From a bacterium (GTDB lineage Bacteria > Hydrothermota > UBA3072 > B12-G15), in NCBI GenBank assembly GCA_003646055.1, contig QNDZ01000073.1, positions 1 through 8,026 on the forward strand: DNA of 8,026 nucleotides, given 5' to 3'. Position numbers and translations under genes: made by a program. Of the stretch, positions 1-5,990 are shown piece by piece. The notes under the pieces were generated by a model that saw only the letters and a list, made by a program, of their open reading frames with translations, was not told where the DNA came from and did no database searches. The number at the start of each line of letters is the position of its first letter. Positions within the stretch are counted from its first letter, which is position 1.

Positions 1-1233
1 ATAACTGAGTTTCACGACATATACCCTACCCCATTCAATCTGAAAAACGGCAGTTTCTCACCAACCCCAGGCGTGGAAATCCATGCAACTGCACTGGGGA
101 ACATCCTCAAAGATGATGGATTAAAACATCTACCTACTGCCTATATCTGGGGAATTATAATCCTTTTAGTCCTGCCCCTTTTATTCCTTCCCTATGGAAG
201 AACCTTCCTCTCAATAGGTGTATTTGCCTTCCTCCTCCTGACAATCTTCATCCTTGACTTCTACCTCTTTGTAAGGTTCAGGTATCTGATGCCTATCACA
301 CCTTTCATCACCACCCTTCTGCTCACCTATATATCTGGAACAACACTATCCATCATTGAGTCACAGAAGGAGAAAAGGCTGGTGAGGAACATATTCCAGA
401 AGTACGTCCCTGGCGTAATAATGGACGAGATTTTGAAAAACCCCGGTGCAATAAACCTTGGTGGTGAAAAGAAGATTCTCACTGTGATGTTCACAGATAT
501 TGAGGGATTTACTTCCTTCTCTGAAGGCAAAGACCCCTCTGTTGTGGTGAATCTTATAAACAAATATCTCGGGGAGATGACAGAGATAATATTCAAGCAC
601 AAAGGAACAGTGGACAAGTATGAGGGTGATGCAATCATGGCAGTATTTGGTGCACCGTACTACTATGAAGAACATCCCCTTGAGGCAGTCCTTGCTGCAC
701 TTGAAATGAATGAGAGGGTGAAAAGGATGTGGGAGGAGGGATTTCCGAGGCTTAAAACAAGGTTCGGAATAAACACAGGTCTCATGATAGTTGGAAACAT
801 GGGAACAGAGGAGAGGATGGATTATACTGTTATAGGGGATAGTGTGAATGTTGCTTCAAGGCTTGAGGGTGCAAACAAGTTTTATGGAACTGATATACTT
901 GTGGGTGAAAACACATATGAATATGCAAAAGAAAAAATACCAATGAGAGAGATTGATTTGATAAGGGTGAAGGGGAAAAAAGAACCTGTTCATATTTATG
1001 AACCACTTGGATTTGAATGGGACGATAGGTTAAAGGAGTTTGTGGAACTGTTCCACAGGGCATTGTATCTTTACAGAAGCAGGAACTGGGATGAGGCAGA
1101 GAAACTATTTAAACACATATATAGAACCTATCTTGACAGGGCATCAGATGTTTTCCTTGAAAGGATAAACATATTCAAAACAAATCCACCACTTGAGAAC
1201 TGGGATGGTGTATTCACAATGAAAACCAAGTAA
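1..1233 (+). CDS. CHASE2-domain membrane adenylate/guanylate cyclase (class III), 5' end outside window
   Basis: The reading frame is open from base 1, so the gene is cut by the window edge; the GTG at 73 is internal. In the 410 visible codons, the motif PGVEIHATAL near residues 24-33 is the typical end of an extracytoplasmic CHASE2 sensor. About three hydrophobic segments follow (roughly residues 46-64, 67-91 and 95-116). The cytoplasmic class III cyclase domain then shows the two metal-binding aspartates (FTDIEGFT, D166; KYEGDAIMAVFG, D210), a base-recognition lysine (K206), a threonine in YTVIGDSVN (T276) and the transition-state Asn/Arg pair in VNVASR (N283, R287). The Lys/Thr pair is what bacterial adenylate cyclases usually carry, so cAMP is the likelier product, but this is inference. 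A C-terminal helical tail of about 70 residues ending in NPPLENWDGV resembles the TPR-like tail of CHASE2 cyclases. The TAA stop lies 8 bp from the convergent Fpg-type gene. Confidence 0.93.
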   Translation: MTEFHDIYPTPFNLKNGSFSPTPGVEIHATALGNILKDDGLKHLPTAYIWGIIILLVLPLLFLPYGRTFLSIGVFAFLLLTIFILDFYLFVRFRYLMPITPFITTLLLTYISGTTLSIIESQKEKRLVRNIFQKYVPGVIMDEILKNPGAINLGGEKKILTVMFTDIEGFTSFSEGKDPSVVVNLINKYLGEMTEIIFKHKGTVDKYEGDAIMAVFGAPYYYEEHPLEAVLAALEMNERVKRMWEEGFPRLKTRFGINTGLMIVGNMGTEERMDYTVIGDSVNVASRLEGANKFYGTDILVGENTYEYAKEKIPMREIDLIRVKGKKEPVHIYEPLGFEWDDRLKEFVELFHRALYLYRSRNWDEAEKLFKHIYRTYLDRASDVFLERINIFKTNPPLENWDGVFTMKTK

Positions 1234-1241
1234 ATCTGGCT

Positions 1242-2039
1242 CTATTCCACACCCTGACAGGATGGACAATAGTAGATTGCATAATCCCTGTAACTTTTCC
1301 ATTGAATAGTATCACCACAAACAGGGCATGGCTGGTCCTTCTTCCTGTAAACTATAAGAAAATCCCTCTTTTCTTTTATTTCAAGTGAATCCCCATATAG
1401 CCTTTCAATGGCCTCAATTGCCCTCTTTAAGACAATCCGCGTTGAGTAGTGGAGACTTTCAATCTCTCCATCTGTTAATCTCTTACCGGGCTTGAATGGA
1501 GAAATCTTTGCCTCAAAAAGGATATCATTGGCATAAGCCCTTCCAATCCCGCTCACAAACCCCTGGTCTCTTAAAATATTAAAAATCCATTCTCTCCTTC
1601 TCCTCAATCTGTTTTTTATATAGTCAGGGCTGAAGTCAACCGAGAGAGCATCAATGCCGAGTTTCCTTATGAAGGGAAGGGTTTCTGGATTTTCTGTGAG
1701 GTGTATTCCTGCTGTTTTCTTTGTTGACAATTCCCTGAATATAAGCAACCCTCTGTCTGTTTTAAGATAAAAAGAGGTATCCCTTGTTGGAACATCCCTC
1801 AGGTCCAATATACCTGATAGGCCACCATGATAAACAAGAAATAAACCATCCATATCAAAAAAGATGTATTTACCCCTTCTTTCAAAATCTTTGAAGGACT
1901 TTCCAATCAGTGCTGTAAAATGTGGCTTTACAGATTTCAATATATGGGGTTTGGTTATGGAGACATCCTCAATCCTTGCACCTGTAAGCCTCTTTTTCAG
2001 ATTTCTCTTCAGGACCTCAACCTCGGGTAGTTCAGGCAT
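1242..2039 (-). CDS. mutM: Fpg/Nei-family DNA glycosylase (formamidopyrimidine-DNA glycosylase-like, divergent subfamily)
   Basis: A 265-residue base-excision repair glycosylase/AP lyase. The start is fixed by MPELPEVE: in this family Pro2 becomes the N-terminal catalytic nucleophile and Glu3 assists. This ATG is the second of an ATGATG pair, 4 nt after AGGAGG, which also argues against the longer reading frame. Lys57 (RRGKYIFF) matches the conserved phosphate-contacting lysine. The helix-two-turn-helix is at residues 157-175 (RDQGFVSGIGRAYANDILF). A zinc finger has C238/C241 and C258/C261 with the usual ending CPSCQ. Departures from canonical MutM: HLGM is HGGL (71-74), the RRFG intercalation loop is replaced by ELSTKKTAG (103-111), GIGNIY is GIGRAY, and the zinc-finger RST is missing. 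As I recall, these changes resemble a divergent Fpg/Nei branch common in Actinobacteria, so 8-oxoguanine specificity is not assured. Last gene of the left operon; its first 8 nt overlap the amidohydrolase gene. Confidence 0.9.
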   Translation of the reverse strand: MPELPEVEVLKRNLKKRLTGARIEDVSITKPHILKSVKPHFTALIGKSFKDFERRGKYIFFDMDGLFLVYHGGLSGILDLRDVPTRDTSFYLKTDRGLLIFRELSTKKTAGIHLTENPETLPFIRKLGIDALSVDFSPDYIKNRLRRRREWIFNILRDQGFVSGIGRAYANDILFEAKISPFKPGKRLTDGEIESLHYSTRIVLKRAIEAIERLYGDSLEIKEKRDFLIVYRKKDQPCPVCGDTIQWKSYRDYAIYYCPSCQGVE

Positions 2040-3279
2040 CATCCCTCCTGAATACGATTTTACCATCAATCAATGTTTCCATCACCAGGTCATTCTCTAT
2101 AATAACCTCTGTATTTTCAGATTCAACATCAGTGTAAAGTTCAATAGCCTGTTGCATTTCAATTCTCTGCTCCTCAAATGGTGCAGAAACAACAGAATTT
2201 ATCCCATAAACTGGTGAATAAGGCATACCATCTGAACCAAAAACAATATGTCCTCCAGAGCGTAATATCAGACCAACCCTGTTGTTCTTTTTGTATTTTT
2301 CACCAAAGGCATCCTCATAAAGCCCACCTGAAAGTGACCAGTTCTTTATGAAATTGGGTTGCATGGAAAGAATAATACCCATCCTTACAGCCTCTTTTAT
2401 CTGGTCATCTGTGGCAAGCTCAAAATGTTCAATTCTGTGGGGCTGATTGAAATCTCCATATTCCCTGAAACCAGCAAGCACCTCTCCTATTGCCCTATCA
2501 CCTATGGCATGGATGGCAAGCACAAAACCCTTTTCTTCAGCAAACTGTATCATCTCCTTTATGTATTCCCTGTGCTTCAACAGGATTCCATTACCATCTG
2601 TATCTACATATTTAAACTCCTTCACCGCTGCAGTCCTTGCACCAATTGAACCATCTGTGAAAATCTTTATCCCTGCAAGTTCAACATGCCCTGTGTTTTC
2701 AAGTGAATTAATCTCATCCATGTGGACATCTGTAATAAAGGTCTTCACTTTGATTAGAATCTTGCCTTGCCTGTCAAGTTCTGTGTATGCCCTGTGATAC
2801 TCTGGAATACAAATATCATTAATCCCCACTATACCCAATGACAGAAAGTCTTCCTGCATCATCAGAATTGCCTCTTTTATCTCACTATAATCAGGCTTGA
2901 AAATCTCGTTAAGATAGAGAACAACATCCTCATACATTATTCCCATCTCTTTATCCACCATATACCCATCTGGAATCATATCCATTGCAGGTGTATTGCC
3001 CACTGCAATGTGACCGCATATCCTCCTCATAATAATTGGTTTTTCCCTTGATATGTTATCCAGTTCCTCCTTTTTTGGAAACTCCCTCTCCTCCCAGAGG
3101 GTCTCATCCCAGTCCTCTGCAATAACAATCTTTTTCCCTGAACCTTCCACTTCTTTCCTTACAAGTGATAGGGCCTCTGATGTTGAACGGGTTTTACTCA
3201 GGTCAACCCTTGTCTTCTTTATACCATAGGATACGGCATGTGTATGGTGGTCAACAAACCCTTTGAACACTCCATCCAT
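2032..3279 (-). CDS. Compact Amidohydro_3 (YtcJ-like) metal-dependent amidohydrolase
   Basis: A 415-residue member of the amidohydrolase superfamily with a TIM-barrel metal-dependent hydrolase fold. Visible motifs in order: FVDHHTHA (metal-binding H12 and H14), RRICGHIAVGN (85-95), GIKIFTDGSIGARTAA (203-218), AIHAIGDRA (H257), HRIEH (H281/H285) and FGSDGMPYSP (D350). These are the hallmarks of the Amidohydro_3/YtcJ group. YtcJ-like proteins usually run to about 530 residues; here the N-terminal beta-sandwich strands before the HxH motif are absent and the usual C-terminal GKxADLxVL segment is reduced to a short strand pair ending LIDGKIVF. There is no signal peptide, so it is cytoplasmic. The substrate cannot be told; known relatives hydrolyse amide-type bonds. 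The ATG start has an AGGAGG site 5 nt upstream. The gene follows the EamA transporter by 1 nt, so uptake or export of a substrate or product is possible but unproven. Confidence 0.88.
   Translation of the reverse strand: MDGVFKGFVDHHTHAVSYGIKKTRVDLSKTRSTSEALSLVRKEVEGSGKKIVIAEDWDETLWEEREFPKKEELDNISREKPIIMRRICGHIAVGNTPAMDMIPDGYMVDKEMGIMYEDVVLYLNEIFKPDYSEIKEAILMMQEDFLSLGIVGINDICIPEYHRAYTELDRQGKILIKVKTFITDVHMDEINSLENTGHVELAGIKIFTDGSIGARTAAVKEFKYVDTDGNGILLKHREYIKEMIQFAEEKGFVLAIHAIGDRAIGEVLAGFREYGDFNQPHRIEHFELATDDQIKEAVRMGIILSMQPNFIKNWSLSGGLYEDAFGEKYKKNNRVGLILRSGGHIVFGSDGMPYSPVYGINSVVSAPFEEQRIEMQQAIELYTDVESENTEVIIENDLVMETLIDGKIVFRRDDA
2043..2049 (-). promoter_or_regulatory. Ribosome binding site of the Fpg-type gene
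   Basis: AGGAGGG on the minus strand lies just before ATGATG. The spacing is 4 nt from AGGAGG to the second ATG but only 1 nt to the first, so it selects the start that gives the required N-terminal Met-Pro. The site lies inside the last codons of the upstream amidohydrolase gene, which suggests coupled translation. Confidence 0.75.
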
Positions 3280-3280
3280 A

Positions 3281-4114
3281 TCAACCTCCTATAAGGAAAA
3301 GACCTGCAATCACAAATGGTATCCCTGCATACTGAAGGGGCTTTGGCCTCTCCTTCAAAAATATAATTCCAGCAAAGACACTTATCAATGGATACATATT
3401 GGCAACAGGTATTGCAAGTGATACATGGGATTTAAGAACAGAGAAGTAGAAGCATACAGAACCTGAAGCCCCAACAACAGCACTCAATGAACTGAATATA
3501 ATACCTTTAACCTGTGGCTTACCTGTTTTGAAACCTCCCTTTATAAAGAAATACGGTAGCCATATGGGGATTGCAATAAATGTGAAGAAAAGGTTAAGGT
3601 TCATGGGCCATAGATACCTTACAGACATCTCTGTGAAACCACCCCACAATCCCCAGAAAAGGGTTGCCAGACCTGCGAACACGAGCCATTTCCCACTTTT
3701 GAATCCCTTTTCAGGAAACATGAGGAACAAGATTCCAGTGAATATCAGGGCTATGGCAAGAATCTGCCTCAGTGATACTGGGTTGTGAAACAGAAAAATA
3801 CCTAAAAGAACACTTATGATAATATAGGAAGATGTTATTGGGACAATGACCGATGCAGGAACAATTTCCATTGCCCTGTAATAAAATATAAATGCAATGG
3901 CACCGGTCCCTTCTGAAAGGAGAGGGAAAAGGTAATTCGTTCTGGTGAATGGTTTCCCTATAAAAAGCCAGACCACAAAATAAAAGGCCATCAGGGTAAA
4001 TCCATAAAAGAGAAGCATGGTATGGGGTTTCAACCTGATAACCCCTGCCCTTCCTATGACACCTGCAAGTCCCCAGCCTGTTGCTGCAAGAAGTGCAAGC
4101 GAAAACCAGTTCAT
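3281..4114 (-). CDS. EamA/DMT-superfamily membrane transporter
   Basis: A 277-residue polytopic inner-membrane protein with about ten hydrophobic helices arranged as two EamA repeats (roughly residues 2-132 and 145-275). Typical signs are the first-helix pattern GWGLAGVIGRAG, the AMEIVPASVIVPITSSY segment closing repeat one, the parallel VLKSHVSLAIPVANMYPLISV segment in repeat two, and FLKERPKPLQYAGIPFVIAG in the last hairpin. Members of the drug/metabolite transporter superfamily move small metabolites such as amino acids or nucleotides, often outward; nothing here identifies the substrate. The length is normal. The ATG overlaps the stop of the upstream DUF456-like gene in an ATGA. No good Shine-Dalgarno is seen just before it, so translation probably depends on coupling. 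The amidohydrolase gene follows after 1 nt. Confidence 0.9.
   Translation of the reverse strand: MNWFSLALLAATGWGLAGVIGRAGVIRLKPHTMLLFYGFTLMAFYFVVWLFIGKPFTRTNYLFPLLSEGTGAIAFIFYYRAMEIVPASVIVPITSSYIIISVLLGIFLFHNPVSLRQILAIALIFTGILFLMFPEKGFKSGKWLVFAGLATLFWGLWGGFTEMSVRYLWPMNLNLFFTFIAIPIWLPYFFIKGGFKTGKPQVKGIIFSSLSAVVGASGSVCFYFSVLKSHVSLAIPVANMYPLISVFAGIIFLKERPKPLQYAGIPFVIAGLFLIGG
3284..3290 (-). promoter_or_regulatory. Ribosome binding site of the amidohydrolase gene
   Basis: AGGAGGT on the minus strand, with AGGAGG placed 5 nt before the ATG at 3279. It lies within the last codons of the EamA gene and fixes the short amidohydrolase start, ruling out a simple start-calling error as the reason for the missing N-terminal domain. 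Confidence 0.75.
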
Positions 4115-4401
4115 ATCATAAACAAAAAGGAGATGAACATTGCAGTTGATATACCGGCCTTAATCCATCCCCTTATGTTTTTATTGAGAAAAATCCCCTT
4201 CCTTAGTGTGATTGTATCTGCAAAAACAACAATCGTGGTTATGAGAAGAAGAACCAGTATATAGTTTTTTGTTACCTGCCTGAATCCCTCAAAAAAACCA
4301 TAAAAGAATATACCTGCAAAGACCAGGGTTATCCCTGGCAAAAAATTTACAAAACATCCTGCAATACCTATGAGAAAGAGAAAAATACTAACCCATATCA
4401 C
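4111..4401 (-). CDS. Short DUF456-like membrane protein
   Basis: A 96-residue hydrophobic protein with three likely membrane segments (about residues 3-32 as a hairpin-like pair around FVNFLPG, 47-64 and 80-96). The segment GIAGCFVNFLPGITLVFAG followed by FYGFFEGF and a TM segment ending in VFAD resembles the start of DUF456 proteins, whose function is unknown. DUF456 members are usually around 150-160 residues and continue with a glycine-rich part that is missing here, so this may be a natural short form or only a distant relative. The start is a GTG whose GTGA overlaps the ffh stop, with AGAGGG about 6 nt upstream. The stop forms an ATGA with the EamA start. Both junctions are intact, which argues against a recent frameshift. 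Confidence 0.65.
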   Translation of the reverse strand: MIWVSIFLFLIGIAGCFVNFLPGITLVFAGIFFYGFFEGFRQVTKNYILVLLLITTIVVFADTITLRKGIFLNKNIRGWIKAGISTAMFISFLFMI

Positions 4402-5708
4402 ATGAACCCTCTCATGAATGGAAGCCCCATCCCCCTGCCCTTTTTCATTTGCTTCATGAGTTTCTTCACCATGGCATACTCTTTAAGAAGCCTGTTCACA
4501 TCCTGCACAGATGTGCCACTACCCTTTGCAATCCTCCTCTTCCTTGAACCATCAATGATTTCAGGATGTTTTCTCTCCTGTGGTGTCATTGAATTTATTA
4601 TTGCCTCTGTCTTTATCAACTCCTTTTCGTCCATCATCTTTTTCAGATCATGCCCACCTGGTATCATCTCAAGTATCTGTTCAAAGGAACCCATCTTTTT
4701 GAATGCCTTTATCTGTTCAAGAAAGTCATTCAGGTCAAGTTCTGCCCTCTTTAATTTCTCCTGAAACTCCCTTGCCCTTTCTGCCTCCATGGCCTCTCTG
4801 GCCTTCTCCTGGAGTGTGGCAAGGTCCCCCATTCCAAGTATCCTTGAGGCAAGCCTCTCTGGAACGAACTCCTCCAGGTCATCCATCTTTTCCCCAACAC
4901 CTAAGAACTTTATGGGTTTACCAGTCACCTTCCTCACAGACATGGCAGCACCACCCCTGGTATCTCCATCCATCTTTGTGAGAATTACACCTGTTATCCC
5001 TATCTTCTGGTCAAACTCCTTTGCAATGTTAACTGCATCCTGACCTGTCATTCCATCAACCACAAGGAGCACTTCAGATGGCTTGACACTCTCCTTTATC
5101 TTTATTGCCTCATCAATCATCTCTTCATCAATGTGAAGCCTGCCAGCAGTATCAAAAATCAGTGTGTCATATCTCTTCAACACAGACTGTGTGAGTGCTG
5201 CCTTTGAGAGTCTGACTGCATTATCCATCCTCTTTGTGAAAACAGGAAACCCATTCCTTTCAGCAAGGTCTCTCAACTGTTCAAATGCAGCAGGCCTTTT
5301 AACATCAGCAGGAATAAGGAATGGATTCCTCCCCTTCTTCTTCAGGAAACCTGCAAGTTTAACAGCAGTGGTTGTCTTTCCAGCACCCTGAAGACCAACA
5401 AGCATTATAACAGAAGGGGTTTTATCAAGCCTCAATGGTTCAGGCCTTCCAAGAAGTTCAATCATCTTTTCATACACAATCTTCAGTATCATCTCAGAAG
5501 GGGTGAAACTCTTCAGAACCTTCTCACCAATTGCCTCGGCCTCAACCATCTTTATAAACTCTCTGGCTACCTCAACATTCACATCCGCCTCTATGAGGGC
5601 ACGCCTCACCTCTTTCAGTCCCTCACGAACCCTTTCGGGTGTGAGCCTTCCCTTCTTTCCAAAATTTCTTATGATTTTCTGAAGCCTTCCTGAAATTTGT
5701 TCAAACAT
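4398..5708 (-). CDS. ffh: Signal recognition particle protein Ffh (SRP54 GTPase)
   Basis: A 436-residue SRP GTPase that binds 4.5S/SRP RNA and signal sequences and docks with FtsY to deliver nascent membrane and secreted proteins. Numbered from MFEQISGRLQ: N domain about 1-90; G domain with P-loop GLQGAGKTTT (105-114), DVKRPAAFEQL, DTAGRL (186-191), TKMDGDTRGG (244-253) and GVGEKMDDLEEF; methionine-rich M domain about 310-436 with the SRP-RNA-binding region SRKRRIAKGSGTSVQDVN (388-405) and a C-terminal MKQMKKGRGMG tail. The length fits bacterial Ffh. An ATG 42 nt upstream would add 14 residues unlike Ffh, and those codons contain the -10 box, so the start at 5708 is preferred. First gene of the left operon; a GTGA overlap couples it to the DUF456-like gene. 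It is not followed by rpsP, its common neighbour elsewhere. Confidence 0.97.
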   Translation of the reverse strand: MFEQISGRLQKIIRNFGKKGRLTPERVREGLKEVRRALIEADVNVEVAREFIKMVEAEAIGEKVLKSFTPSEMILKIVYEKMIELLGRPEPLRLDKTPSVIMLVGLQGAGKTTTAVKLAGFLKKKGRNPFLIPADVKRPAAFEQLRDLAERNGFPVFTKRMDNAVRLSKAALTQSVLKRYDTLIFDTAGRLHIDEEMIDEAIKIKESVKPSEVLLVVDGMTGQDAVNIAKEFDQKIGITGVILTKMDGDTRGGAAMSVRKVTGKPIKFLGVGEKMDDLEEFVPERLASRILGMGDLATLQEKAREAMEAERAREFQEKLKRAELDLNDFLEQIKAFKKMGSFEQILEMIPGGHDLKKMMDEKELIKTEAIINSMTPQERKHPEIIDGSRKRRIAKGSGTSVQDVNRLLKEYAMVKKLMKQMKKGRGMGLPFMRGFM

Positions 5709-5714
5709 ACCTGA

Positions 5715-5742
5715 ATTATACTGTATAAAAGGGTAATGGCAA
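5715..5742 (-). promoter_or_regulatory. Strong sigma70-type promoter of the ffh operon, predicted leaderless
   Basis: On the minus strand TTGCCA (5742-5737) and a perfect TATAAT (5720-5715) are separated by 16 nt. With the usual 6-7 nt between the -10 box and the start site, transcription would begin at or beside the A of the ffh ATG at 5708. The six bases between the -10 box and the ATG (TCAGGT) leave no room for a conventional Shine-Dalgarno, so the mRNA should be leaderless or nearly so. Box identity is seen directly; start-site position is inferred. Confidence 0.75.
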
Positions 5743-5756
5743 GAGGACATAAATCA

Positions 5757-5878
5757 GGGACGGAGGTCTAAACTACTAATCTATCCCCTTTTATCAGGGG
5801 GCAGTCACAATTTATTATCCTTTATCTAATTGAAAGTAAACAGGATAAACAAAGTGTCAAATTGTCAATCTCCGTCCC
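5757..5878. repeat. REP/MITE-like palindromic element between the divergent promoters
   Basis: The element is bounded by GGGACGGAG (5757-5765) and its exact reverse complement CTCCGTCCC (5870-5878). Inside are nested inverted repeats: a CCCCT/AGGGG hairpin (5785-5789 and 5796-5800, 6-nt loop), ACAATTT/AAATTGT (5807-5813 and 5859-5865) and TTATCCT/AGGATAA (5815-5821 and 5842-5848). Together they could fold into an outer stem with two inner arms. It has no coding potential. The GGGACGGAG-type ends recall short palindromes mobilised in trans by IS200-like/RAYT transposases, but no second copy is visible here. No convincing target duplication flanks it. A structured RNA is a less likely alternative. 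Confidence 0.5.
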
Positions 5879-5879
5879 C

Positions 5880-5903
5880 GAAGAGAATACAGAAGAGAAT
5901 ACA
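5880..5903. repeat. Perfect 12-bp tandem duplication
   Basis: GAAGAGAATACA occurs twice in a row (5880-5891 and 5892-5903) without mismatch. It begins within 2 bp of the end of the palindromic element and lies upstream of the plus-strand promoter. It could be a slippage product, a scar of the element's insertion, or a pair of direct binding sites for a regulator; the sequence does not decide. Confidence 0.7.
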
Positions 5904-5944
5904 AATAAAAGGAGTGAATAAGATGTCAAAATCCATACCAAAAC

Positions 5945-5972
5945 TTGATTTTTATTCCACCATGGTTATACT
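5945..5972 (+). promoter_or_regulatory. Sigma70-type promoter of the right operon
   Basis: TTGATT (5945-5950) and TATACT (5967-5972) are separated by 16 nt, the same spacing as the ffh promoter. The predicted start is near 5979, giving a 5' leader of about 12 nt that still contains the AGGAGGG ribosome binding site at 5981-5987. Confidence 0.6.
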
Positions 5973-5980
5973 CACAAAAA

Positions 5981-5987
5981 AGGAGGG
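5981..5987 (+). promoter_or_regulatory. Ribosome binding site of the DUF5362-like gene
   Basis: AGGAGGG, with AGGAGG ending 4 nt before the ATG at 5991. It selects this ATG over a second in-frame ATG two codons later. Confidence 0.75.
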
Positions 5988-5990
5988 ACT

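Noticed and set aside
73..75. GTG at 73 as the true start of the cyclase
   Set aside because: The frame is open to base 1 and the codons before 73 read as the end of a CHASE2 domain, so the gene simply begins outside the window.
2040..2069. Fpg-type gene starting at 2069 or at the first ATG of ATGATG
   Set aside because: The family needs Pro directly after the initiator Met; only the ATG at 2039 gives this, and it has the better spacing from AGGAGG.
4402..4764. A 120-codon plus-strand reading frame opposite the ffh 3' end
   Set aside because: It lies entirely antisense to the conserved M domain of Ffh, is rich in Ser/Phe as expected of a complement frame, and has no ribosome site.
5709..5750. 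A longer ffh start at the ATG at 5750, adding 14 residues
   Set aside because: The extra residues do not look like Ffh, no ribosome site precedes that ATG, and the codons contain the -35 and -10 boxes of a strong promoter.
5785..5800. CCCCT/AGGGG hairpin as a transcription terminator
   Set aside because: The stem is only 5 bp, there is no T-run after it on either strand, and no gene ends next to it; both neighbouring genes start there.
5757..5878. The palindromic region as an SRP (4.5S) RNA gene next to ffh
   Set aside because: The conserved SRP RNA core (GGAAGCAGCCAAGGCA-type loop) is not present on either strand.
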